From Rhodocyclaceae bacterium (lineage in GTDB: Bacteria; Pseudomonadota; Gammaproteobacteria; Burkholderiales; Rhodocyclaceae), in the NCBI GenBank assembly GCA_023383815.1, contig JAHDYG010000003.1:124001-188000 (forward strand): a stretch of DNA of 64,000 nucleotides. The letters run 5' to 3'. The notes beneath the pieces were generated by a model. It had not been told where the DNA came from. It saw nothing but the letters and a program-made list of their open reading frames with translations, and did not search any database. The translations under genes were made by a program, and so were the position numbers. Shown piece by piece: positions 20,901 through 28,508 of this stretch. Position 1 is the stretch's first letter; each line of letters opens with the position of its first letter.

Positions 20901-22741
20901 AGTTGAGCGAAGCGCTGGAAGCCGCGCGCCAGGCCGATCGCACGAAGGACGAGTTCCTGGCCAACATCAGTCACGAGCTGCGAACGCCCTTGAGCGCGAT
21001 GATCGGCTTCGCGAACCTTGCCCGCCCGCTTGCCACCGATCCGCGCCAGCGCGATTACCTCGAAAAGATCGCCCACGCCGGCACCACCCTGTCGGGCATC
21101 ATCAACGATCTGCTCGACCTGTCGAAGATCGCAGCCGGCCGCATGGAGCTCGAATCGACGACCTTCCGCCTGCGCGATCTCATCGCGCGCAGCCGCTCCG
21201 TACTGTCGTGGAAGGCGCAGGAGAAGGGGCTGGAACTCGTCGAGTGGATCGACGAGGACGTCCCCGATGCACTCGTCGGGGACACCCTGCGGCTCGAACA
21301 GATCGTGATCAACCTGCTCAACAACGCAATCAAGTTCACGCCGGCCGGAACGGTGTCGCTGCACCTGAGCGTCCATGACCGGAGCGCCGAGCAGATCTGC
21401 CTGCAGATCGAGGTCGAGGACACCGGCATCGGAATGAACGAGGATCAGTTGCAGAAGCTCTTCAAGCCCTTCAGCCAGAGTGACGCGTCGATCAGCCGGC
21501 GCTTCGGCGGCAGCGGTCTCGGACTGGCAATCTGCAAGCAGCTCGCCGAACTCATGCATGGCAGCATCCGCATCCACAGCAGCGAGGGTGCGGGCACGCT
21601 GGTCCAGTTCCAGGTGCAACTGGGCCTGGGCCGCGAGGCCGCGCTTCCGGCGAACCGGACGGCCACGCGCCGTCCCCCTTCCTCCACCCACTACCGGGAT
21701 GCCCGCGTGCTGGTCGTCGATGACCAGCCCTTCAACCGCGAGATCGTCAAGGGGCTGCTCGAAGTCTGCGGCATCACGCCGGACCTTGCGACCAACGGCC
21801 AGGAAGCGCTCGAACGACTGAAGGATGCCGGCCCTCAGGGCTACGATCTGGTGCTGATGGATGTCCAGATGCCCGTGCTCGATGGGCTCGCGGCCACCCG
21901 CGCGGTGCGCGAACTGCCCGGTTTCGACCAGCTCCCGATCATCGCGATGACGGCCCATACCATGGCGCACGAAAGAAAGCGCGCGGTTGCCGCAGGCATG
22001 ACCGACCACATCGGCAAGCCCTTCGACGAAGCCGGCTTCTACGCGATTCTCGAAAGATGGATCCCGGCCGGGAAGCAGTTCTGCCTGATCGACACCCTGG
22101 CCGCCGCACCGCCACCCACCGCCAACGGCCTGCCCGCCCTCGACGGGGTAGACACCACCGCCGGGCTCGCCCTGCTGCTGGGAGACGTGACGCGCTACCG
22201 CCACTGGCTCACGAGCTTCATCGAGGATGGCCCGGCCTGCCTGGCCCAGGCCCGGCACGCGCTCGCGATCGGGCAGCGCGACGCAGCCGCAATCGCGGTC
22301 CACACCCTCAAGGGACGCACGGGGCTGCTCGGCATGAAGGCGCTGCACGCCCGTGCCACCCGCCTCGAAGAAGCCATCGAAGCCGATGAGGCGGTTCAGG
22401 AGCCCCTGCGCCAGACCGAAGAAGCCGTCGAGGCCATGTGCGCCCAGCTTCGCGACGCGCTTGGCCAGCCGGCGAACGCTCCGGCCTCCGACCCCGACCC
22501 GGACGGCACCACCCCCCCCTGCGCGATTCCCGAAGGACCGCGGCCGCCCGCGCTCGAACGCCTGATCCGTCTGCTCGAAGCCGGCGACGCCGATTGTGAC
22601 CACGCCCATTCCGAATGCCTGGCCGAGCTGGCCGGAACGCCCTGGTCGCCCGTGCTCGAGCGCGCCGCGGCACCGATCCGCAACTTCCAGTTTGCGGCAG
22701 CCCTGGAGCTGCTGCGCCCGACCGAGGAACCGTCCGGATGA
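17903..22741 (+). CDS. Multi-PAS hybrid sensor histidine kinase with receiver and HPt (HK1)
   Basis: This 1612-residue membrane kinase carries a full phosphorelay in one chain. One membrane helix (about 14-34) and a second (about 305-327) bracket a periplasmic region that looks like a double Cache sensor. Five PAS domains follow (about 355-470, 485-600, 615-725, 735-848, 860-980), then a coiled coil, the dimerisation domain with phospho-accepting His1024 (NISHELRTP), the ATPase (GGSGLGLAI), a receiver with Asp1320, and an HPt domain with His1467 (HTLKGRTG). A tail of about 60 residues after the HPt is shared with the next three kinases. The start is a GTG with an AGGGA site five bases upstream. 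Its stop overlaps the next ATG (ATGA), so its nearest partner is the HD-GYP regulator. The stimulus is unknown. Confidence 0.92.
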   Translation: MKEKSVHTASRHRMLLRLATVAVIALSATAVVHLYTPRIEREAYETLDTVARLKAEQLAHWLQEHRGDHRVLMRHEPLIAAAETLQHPDAGPQARDQALGYVRERLDIILDAQNFAHAALLGRDGTPLLRAGKPEAPHPALHEYLAEALATRQPLQSSPYIGDHDGVTSIDFVVPLLHRGMDHAPPSGAVVLHKHLDDSIIDLILDWPAQTRSSEVLLARREGQSLIFIARPRLGSLPGQSMALPLEEFAHLPTAIALRAREAGAARTFDYRGVEILAAYVPVSGTNWVLVAKTDRAEVLAPFMRMVLLVTALLAGFALVLMALLGRFWRAQAENLHLAERSNRLELLMESEARYRAITESAQEAIITADAAGRIVDWNPAAEALFGYPRSEIVGQPLVTLAPVRMREAADARYHRMMHQDAPEPRGTYHELLARHRDGHDLLVQVAASRWRTAAGDFSTFTLRDIGEQRRYQLEREKALARLEKMAANLPGVVYQFRQRSDGSSCVPYASPALRDIFRVPPAEVVEDATKLFNRVHPDDLADLASSIDESASELFPWNHEFRLRFPDGSTIWLLGMAIPQREPDGSTLWHGFITDNTRNREQQDTLREMLAINESILQNALVGIVYFRDRHIVSCNLRFAELFGYAPSELPGLSVEHLHVSHENYVNIGVRAYSTLATGAIFSEEIPLRRKDGSTFLAAVNGRAIDPACPLEGSIWVYADISEQRAAEQESLKLRLAVEQAPVSIVITDPQAMIEYVNPTFSRITGYSAREAIGRNPSLLKSGETAPEVYRQLWETISAGRTWRGTLHNRTKDGRLIWEDTSISPIVDEYGAITHYVAVKEDVTERMQGERQLRESEEAFRRLFEDVNDPLLLIREDRFVDCNAAAVEILGYTSKEALLNHGPSEISPPLQPDGRRSDEKAAEILGLMQESGILRFEWVHLKADGSEIPVEVTLTPITLRGERLIHTSWRDITERRRVERTLAEHQAHLEEEVRQRTAQLSEALEAARQADRTKDEFLANISHELRTPLSAMIGFANLARPLATDPRQRDYLEKIAHAGTTLSGIINDLLDLSKIAAGRMELESTTFRLRDLIARSRSVLSWKAQEKGLELVEWIDEDVPDALVGDTLRLEQIVINLLNNAIKFTPAGTVSLHLSVHDRSAEQICLQIEVEDTGIGMNEDQLQKLFKPFSQSDASISRRFGGSGLGLAICKQLAELMHGSIRIHSSEGAGTLVQFQVQLGLGREAALPANRTATRRPPSSTHYRDARVLVVDDQPFNREIVKGLLEVCGITPDLATNGQEALERLKDAGPQGYDLVLMDVQMPVLDGLAATRAVRELPGFDQLPIIAMTAHTMAHERKRAVAAGMTDHIGKPFDEAGFYAILERWIPAGKQFCLIDTLAAAPPPTANGLPALDGVDTTAGLALLLGDVTRYRHWLTSFIEDGPACLAQARHALAIGQRDAAAIAVHTLKGRTGLLGMKALHARATRLEEAIEADEAVQEPLRQTEEAVEAMCAQLRDALGQPANAPASDPDPDGTTPPCAIPEGPRPPALERLIRLLEAGDADCDHAHSECLAELAGTPWSPVLERAAAPIRNFQFAAALELLRPTEEPSG

Positions 22742-23850
22742 CGAACAAGACCATCCTGCTGATCGACGACGATTCTGCCGTGCTGGGTGTGCTGCGCGAT
22801 TGCCTGCGCCCGCACTACCAGGTCCGCATCGCGACCGAAGGCCATGAAGGCCTGAAGATGGCCCGCCTCAGCCCGCAACCCGACCTGATCCTGCTCGACG
22901 TGCGCCTGCCCGACCTGAGCGGTCACGAACTCTGCGCGCGCCTCAAGAACGACCGCCTGACGGCGCCGATCCCGGTGATCTTCCTGTCGAGCGACAGCGA
23001 CGTCTCGCAGGTCACGCACGGCCTCGAGCTGGGTGCGGTCGACTACGTCACGAAGCCGGTCGCACCTTCGATCGTGCGCGCCCGGGTACAGACCCATCTG
23101 CGCCTGCGCGACCAGAGCCTGAATCTCGAGGCGCTGGTCGAGGAGCGCACGCGCGACCTGCAGGCGCGCACGGCCGAACTGCTGCAGAGCCAGGAGCTGG
23201 CCATCGTCGCCCTGGGCTCGCTCGCCGAGACGCGCGACCACGAGACCGGCAATCACGTCCGGCGCACTCAGGGCTACGTCGAGGTGATGGCGCGGCGGCT
23301 GGCCCGCCTGCCCTGCTATCGCAGCACCGTTTCTTCGCAGCAATGGGCGATGATGTGGCGTTCGGCCCCGCTGCACGACCTGGGCAAGGTCGGCATCCCG
23401 GACCATATCCTGCTCAAGCCCGGCAAGCTCACTGCCGAAGAGATCCTCATCATGCAGAAGCATCCGAAGATCGGCCACGACGCGCTGCGCTCGGCCGAGA
23501 GCCGGACCCAGGTCGAGGACTCCTTTCTCGACGTCGCGGCTCAGATCGCCTACGGCCACCACGAGCGCTGGGACGGAGGCGGCTACCCGCAAGGGCTCGC
23601 CGAAGAGGCCATTCCGCTGCCGGCGCGGCTCATGGCGGTTGCCGACGTGTATGACGCGCTGATCTCGAAACGCGTCTACAAGCCCGCAATGACCCATACC
23701 GAAGCCGTCGAGATCATCCGCGAAGGGCGGGCCCGTCATTTCGACCCGCAGATCGCCGACTGCTTTCTCGACTGCCATGAAGAGTTCCACACGATCACGC
23801 AGCGCTTTGCCGATCCGCAACCGGATCCCGGCCCAACCCCGACTCCCTGA
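22738..23850 (+). CDS. REC-HD-GYP response regulator, c-di-GMP phosphodiesterase type (1)
   Basis: The 370-residue protein has an N-terminal receiver (residues 1-120, phospho-acceptor Asp54 in LLDVRLPDLSG), a coiled linker (about 125-155) and a C-terminal HD-GYP domain (about 155-350). Catalytic features are intact: His213-Asp214 (APLHDLGKVG), HHE at 274-276 and GYP at 282-284. HD-GYP enzymes hydrolyse c-di-GMP, so phosphorylation by the upstream kinase probably changes c-di-GMP levels. The ATG overlaps the HK1 stop by four bases, arguing for coupled translation. A paralogue lies at 36028. The C-terminus is a short Pro-rich tail. Confidence 0.93.
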   Translation: MTNKTILLIDDDSAVLGVLRDCLRPHYQVRIATEGHEGLKMARLSPQPDLILLDVRLPDLSGHELCARLKNDRLTAPIPVIFLSSDSDVSQVTHGLELGAVDYVTKPVAPSIVRARVQTHLRLRDQSLNLEALVEERTRDLQARTAELLQSQELAIVALGSLAETRDHETGNHVRRTQGYVEVMARRLARLPCYRSTVSSQQWAMMWRSAPLHDLGKVGIPDHILLKPGKLTAEEILIMQKHPKIGHDALRSAESRTQVEDSFLDVAAQIAYGHHERWDGGGYPQGLAEEAIPLPARLMAVADVYDALISKRVYKPAMTHTEAVEIIREGRARHFDPQIADCFLDCHEEFHTITQRFADPQPDPGPTPTP

Positions 23851-23898
23851 GCCACCCAGGCTGACCACACCCAACCGAAAGGACAGGAGCCCTCCCCC

Positions 23899-25029
23899 AT
23901 GACCGCCCCGTTTTCCGTCTTTGTCGTCGATGACGACCCCTACGTCCTCGACGTCGTGCGCAACATCCTGGAGCCCAACTGCACCGTCCAGACCTTCGCC
24001 TCGGTCGAGGCGTGCTGGAACGGCCTGAAGAACACGAAGCCCGATTTCTTCCTGCTCGACGTGCGCATGCCCGGCACCGATGGCTACGCCTTCTGCCGCG
24101 GAATCAAGGACGACCCCGAGCTGCGCCACATCCCGGTGACCTTCATCTCGGCGCAGGACACGATCGACGCCCGCCTGCGCGGCTACGACGCGGGCGGCGA
24201 GGACTTCATCGTCAAGCCCTTCGAAGCCGGAGAGATCCGCCACAAGGTCCGCGTCGCGCAGCAGATCATCGAACATCAGCGCTCGCTCAAGGCCCAGGCG
24301 GCCGATGCCGAGATGCTCTCCTCGCTCGTGATGGCGAGCATCGACGAGTACGCGATCCTCGTGCAGTTCCTGCGCCGGGTGGTCGCCTGCGAATCCGAAC
24401 AGGAGATCGCCGAAGCCACGCTGGAAATGCTGCAGCGCTTCCGCCTCGAAGGCGTCGTGCAGACGCGTATCGACCAGCGCACGCTCACCCTCAGCGCCAA
24501 GGGGCCGAACTGTCCGCTGGAGGCCGCGGTGCTTGCACACGTGCGCACGATGGGGCGGATCTTCGAGTTCCGCAGCCGCAGCGTGCATAACTTCGAGCGC
24601 CTGACGATGATGATCCACAACATGCCGCTCGACGATCCCGAATTCTGCGGCCGCCTGCGCGACCACCTGTGCATCGCCGCCGAGAGCGCCGAAGCGCGGC
24701 TGAAGGCGATCGAAACGGAAGAAGCGAACCAGCGCAAGGAAGCCGGCATCCGCGAAGCGGTCGAGCGCATCGCCGCCTCGACGAGCCACGCCCGCGATGC
24801 CTACCTGCGCGACCGTGCCGAGAGCACCGAGCTGATCGTGCGTCTTGAACACGATTTCACCAGCATGCTCGCCCACATCGAAATGATGGACCGCGAAGAG
24901 CAAACGCTGCACCGCATCCTGCGGAGCTTCTCCGAGCGCATGCTGGAGATCATCGACCGCAGCGAGGACACCCAGCGCGCAATGAAGGAACTCGAGAACC
25001 TGCTTGCAAGCACCCAGAATCTGGACTAG
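23899..25029 (+). CDS. Response regulator with uncharacterised C-terminal region (REC-X 1)
   Basis: The 376-residue protein starts with a canonical receiver (residues 1-120, acidic DDD at 11-13, phospho-acceptor Asp54 in LLDVRMPG, Lys106 in VKPFEAGE). No known output domain follows. Residues about 135-285 form a conserved region, possibly GAF-like, containing LEGVVQTRI, MGRIFEFRSRSVHNFER and CGRLRDHL; the last 90 residues are helical and charged. The conserved region is nearly the same in the paralogue at 37140. The gene sits 48 bp behind the HD-GYP gene with an AGGAG site nine bases before the ATG. I cannot name its output; it may be a protein-interaction partner or a phosphatase-like adaptor in the relay. 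Confidence 0.85.
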   Translation: MTAPFSVFVVDDDPYVLDVVRNILEPNCTVQTFASVEACWNGLKNTKPDFFLLDVRMPGTDGYAFCRGIKDDPELRHIPVTFISAQDTIDARLRGYDAGGEDFIVKPFEAGEIRHKVRVAQQIIEHQRSLKAQAADAEMLSSLVMASIDEYAILVQFLRRVVACESEQEIAEATLEMLQRFRLEGVVQTRIDQRTLTLSAKGPNCPLEAAVLAHVRTMGRIFEFRSRSVHNFERLTMMIHNMPLDDPEFCGRLRDHLCIAAESAEARLKAIETEEANQRKEAGIREAVERIAASTSHARDAYLRDRAESTELIVRLEHDFTSMLAHIEMMDREEQTLHRILRSFSERMLEIIDRSEDTQRAMKELENLLASTQNLD

Positions 25030-25086
25030 AAGAGCCGCTTGAGGCCTGGCCGTCATCTTCGTCGTGATCACAGCGTAGTGAGGAAC

Positions 25087-28000
25087 ATGAACTCCTTCTT
25101 TTCCTGGCTCTTGCGACCCGTGCCACTGGGGATTCTCGTAACGCTGGCCACGATGTTTTCGGCCTTTTACACCGCGCGCCAACAGCAGACGCTCGTGACA
25201 TCCCTCGAGCAGACACGGCTCGAACAACTCGCAACGCTCGCAAAGGCGCGCGTATCGGCAAGGATCGAAGACTACATCAGTCTGTGCTTGGGCCTCCGGA
25301 ACCTGTTCGTACTGAACCCGGCAGTCAACCGGGCCGAGTTCGCGAGGGCAGTGGAAAACCTCCAGCTGCGGGACCGCTTTCCCGAAATCAAGAATGTGGC
25401 GTTTTCCCGCTACCTTGCGGCTTCTGAACGCGCCGCTTTCGAAGAGCGGGTGCGCACGGATACCTCACTCGACCCCAAGGGGTACCCAGATTTCAGCATC
25501 CATCCGCCCGGCGAGCGCAGCGAGTATTTCGTGGCAGACTATCTCTGGCCAATGGCCGGAAACGAGCGTATCCATGGACTCGACATCAGCGCGCAGCCGG
25601 TCAATCTGCTTTCGATGCGCCATAGCCGCGACACGGCGCAGCCGGTTGCCAGCGGGCCCTTCGACCTGCTTCAAGAGCAATCTGAGCGAACCGGTTTCGT
25701 CGTTCGGGTTCCGGTCTTCATCACCGCGGCCGAAGGCGGGTCGGGTTTTCTGGGGTCGGTCGCGGTCACGACACGCGTACTCGACATGGTTCACTGGCTC
25801 ACGCTTCACGAGAACCTGGGCGAACTCTCCCTGACCCTCACCGACCTGGGCTCGAACCTACCGGGTTTCGACCTAGCATCCGGCCCCGGCGCCTCGCGAC
25901 TTCTGTATGCGCCAAAGCCCTCAGAGCCCGCGGTTTCGACCATTTCACGCGCGCTGCAGATCGAGGTATATGGCCGCACGTGGCAGCTCGAAGTCCAGCC
26001 CATCCTCCCGCTCCTGTCTGCTGCGGAACGCAACCTGCCCCGGAGCATTCAAGTCGTGGGCGGCACGATCGCCCTCCTGCTGGGTTGGCTGGCCTACTTC
26101 CTTGCCCGTTCGCGCACTGCGGCCGAGCAACGGGAACAGTCGGCCAATCTGGCCGTTCAGCGAAGTGAAGAGCGCTTTCGCAGCCTGTTGCGCGACATTC
26201 CGACCGTCGCGGTGCAGGGATACCGGGCTGACGGCACGACCACCTTCTGGAATCGTGCGAGCGAAAGGATCTACGGTTACCGGGCCGAGGAAGCGCTGGG
26301 ACGCAACCTCATCGATCTGATCATCCCCCCCGAGCTGCGCGACGCGGTGCGGAACGACATTCAAACGATGGTCGATACCGGCACCCCCGCCCCCGTGGCC
26401 GAACTTGCACTGCAGCGCAAGGATGGAACACGCGTGTCGGTACTGACCAGTCATGCGGTCGTGCAACGACTGGACGACGCACCCGAGTTGTTCTGCCTCG
26501 ACGTCGAGCTGACCAACCTGAAGCTCGCGCAGGAGGCGCTTGAATCCGTACAGCAGGCTGACCGGGCGAAGGATGCGTTTCTCGCAACCATCAGCCACGA
26601 GCTTCGAACGCCGCTGAGCGCGGTGCTCGGGCTGTCGGAACTCGCGGCCCGTCAGACTCCGGATGCACGGGCCAAGGACGCACTGGGCAAGATCCACGCC
26701 GCCGGTCAGACCCTCAAACACCTGATCGACGACCTTCTGGATTTGTCACGTATCATGGCCGGAAAGCTCGAATTCGAGCATATTCCGTTCGCCCTGCGCC
26801 CCCTGGTCGACAAGATCGGCACGATCCTGCAGGGCGCCGTGCAGGCAAAAGGGCTGACCCTCTCGATCACTTTCGATCACGATGTGCCCGATTCCTTCCA
26901 GGGGGATCCGCTTCGTGTCGAACAGATCCTCCTCAACCTGCTTGGCAACGCGGTCAAGTTCACGCCCAAGGGGCGTGTAGCCCTGCACGGCTCCGTCTTC
27001 GATCAGAAGGAACGGCAGATCGGGCTGCAGCTCGAAGTCTCGGACGAAGGCATCGGCATGACCGAGGAAGAAGTTGCCCGCCTCTTCCAGCCCTTCATGC
27101 AGGCCGATGCGAGCATGAGCCGGCGCTACGGCGGGAGCGGGCTGGGGCTGGCGATCTGCCAGCAACTGGCCCGGCAGATGGACGGTGCCGTCTCGGTCCG
27201 CAGTGTCAAGGGCGCCGGATCCCGCTTCACGGTGCGCATCTGGCTCGAACGCACTGATCCGGCGGCCGGGAGTCCGCCGAGCGCAGATCCCGGGTCGCTG
27301 CCGGTGCAGGAGCAACTCCGGTTCCACAACGTGCGCCTGTTGCTGGCCGAAGATCAGCCCGTGAACCGGGAAATCGTCGAATCCCTGCTCGACATGGTGG
27401 GCATCACCTTCAGCACGGTATCGAATGGCCAGGAAGCGCTCGACCTGCTGACCGACCAAGGGCCACAAGCGTTCGACCTCGTCCTGATGGATGTGCAGAT
27501 GCCTGTTCTGGATGGAATCTCCGCCACGCGCATCCTGCGAAGCACACCCGGTTTCGAGCATCTTCCAGTGATTGCGATCACTGCGCACACGATGCGCCAC
27601 GAAGTCGAGAAATGTCTCGATGCCGGCATGAACGACCAGATCGGCAAGCCCTTCGATTCGCAGTCGTTCTACGCAACGCTCGCGCGCTGGATCCCCGAGG
27701 ACCGGCAGGAACGAATCGTTGCACCCGAACTGCCCGACGCGGCACGCCCGTTGTCTACCCCGGAACGGCTTGATCCAGATCTCTCCCGACTACCCAGCCT
27801 TTGCGCCGCAGCCGCGCTTGCCCGCTTCGGCGGCAAGGAGGCGCGCTACAGGCACTGGCTTGACGACTTCCGGAGCGAAGCCCCAGAAGCGCTGGAGCGC
27901 ATCGTCGAGGCGCTCGCGAATGCGCAGACGGATTCAGCGCGCAAGGGCGCGCACGCACTCAAGGGCCGTGCCGGCATGCTCGGCGCGATGGCGGTGCACG

Positions 28001-28368
28001 AAGCGGCATCCGAACTCGAAACGGCCTTGCAGGCGGGCCGTGCGCCGCCGGGCGCAATCGAGCGACTGCGCGCTACGATCTTCGCCCTGTGCAACGATCT
28101 GGCCTCGCTCGCCACCGCCAATGAACCTTCGCCGGCGTATTCCTCTCCAGACGTCTGCTCGGATCCTCGCCTGGAGCCCCTTCCGGCGTGCATCGCGGAG
28201 CTGGTTGCGATGCTCGAAGCTTCAGACGGGCGAGCCCTGCGCCAGCTCGAATCCTGCTTGACGGAGCTCGCTCACAGCACCTGGACTGCACGGCTCGATG
28301 CCGCTGCAGAACGTCTGCGCATCTTCGATTTCGACGGTGCAAAGAGCTGCCTGGAGGATTCCCGATGA
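25087..28368 (+). CDS. CHASE-domain hybrid histidine kinase with receiver and HPt (HK2)
   Basis: This 1093-residue kinase has a membrane helix (about 11-30), a periplasmic CHASE domain (about 60-240, with GYPDF and IHPPGERSEYF motifs), a second helix (about 320-340), one PAS domain (about 360-475), the dimerisation domain with His504 (ISHELRTP), ATPase (GGSGLGLAI), a receiver with Asp802 and an HPt with His956 (AHALKGRAG). The conserved post-HPt tail occupies about 1030-1093. CHASE domains bind small ligands such as cytokinin-like compounds in other systems; the ligand here is unknown. The ATG at 25087 has a GAGG site just upstream; the longer frame from 25039 adds a non-hydrophobic leader. 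Its sensor is closely similar to that of the GGDEF-EAL protein at 55233. Confidence 0.9.
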   Translation: MNSFFSWLLRPVPLGILVTLATMFSAFYTARQQQTLVTSLEQTRLEQLATLAKARVSARIEDYISLCLGLRNLFVLNPAVNRAEFARAVENLQLRDRFPEIKNVAFSRYLAASERAAFEERVRTDTSLDPKGYPDFSIHPPGERSEYFVADYLWPMAGNERIHGLDISAQPVNLLSMRHSRDTAQPVASGPFDLLQEQSERTGFVVRVPVFITAAEGGSGFLGSVAVTTRVLDMVHWLTLHENLGELSLTLTDLGSNLPGFDLASGPGASRLLYAPKPSEPAVSTISRALQIEVYGRTWQLEVQPILPLLSAAERNLPRSIQVVGGTIALLLGWLAYFLARSRTAAEQREQSANLAVQRSEERFRSLLRDIPTVAVQGYRADGTTTFWNRASERIYGYRAEEALGRNLIDLIIPPELRDAVRNDIQTMVDTGTPAPVAELALQRKDGTRVSVLTSHAVVQRLDDAPELFCLDVELTNLKLAQEALESVQQADRAKDAFLATISHELRTPLSAVLGLSELAARQTPDARAKDALGKIHAAGQTLKHLIDDLLDLSRIMAGKLEFEHIPFALRPLVDKIGTILQGAVQAKGLTLSITFDHDVPDSFQGDPLRVEQILLNLLGNAVKFTPKGRVALHGSVFDQKERQIGLQLEVSDEGIGMTEEEVARLFQPFMQADASMSRRYGGSGLGLAICQQLARQMDGAVSVRSVKGAGSRFTVRIWLERTDPAAGSPPSADPGSLPVQEQLRFHNVRLLLAEDQPVNREIVESLLDMVGITFSTVSNGQEALDLLTDQGPQAFDLVLMDVQMPVLDGISATRILRSTPGFEHLPVIAITAHTMRHEVEKCLDAGMNDQIGKPFDSQSFYATLARWIPEDRQERIVAPELPDAARPLSTPERLDPDLSRLPSLCAAAALARFGGKEARYRHWLDDFRSEAPEALERIVEALANAQTDSARKGAHALKGRAGMLGAMAVHEAASELETALQAGRAPPGAIERLRATIFALCNDLASLATANEPSPAYSSPDVCSDPRLEPLPACIAELVAMLEASDGRALRQLESCLTELAHSTWTARLDAAAERLRIFDFDGAKSCLEDSR

Positions 28369-28508
28369 GTCCGGCAGTCGACGATCGAATCGATTCACCG
28401 ATGGATTGCTACGCATACCCCGAACACCTCTGCCTTCGCACGGCTCAGCCCCGGCAGGGCCAGCCCATCGCACGCCGTACCCCGGTACCGGGCACAAGGA
28501 ACGACTAA
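28365..28508 (+). CDS. Possible 47-residue small ORF between HK2 and HK3
   Basis: An ATG overlapping the HK2 stop by four bases (ATGA) opens a 47-codon frame that closes with TAA directly against the HK3 ATG (TAAATG). It fills the whole gap between two large kinases, with junctions like those of true genes in this operon. The peptide is Pro- and Arg-rich, has two Cys, no membrane segment and no recognisable family. Third-position GC is moderate, about 65 percent by eye, lower than in the flanking genes. It may be a small protein, or simply a frame whose translation keeps ribosomes on the message for HK3, which also has its own AAGGA site. Confidence 0.3.
   Translation: MSPAVDDRIDSPMDCYAYPEHLCLRTAQPRQGQPIARRTPVPGTRND

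Noticed and set aside
20282-22609. 775-codon minus-strand frame opposite HK1
   Set aside because: Shadow of the kinase gene; composition follows the complement of real codons.
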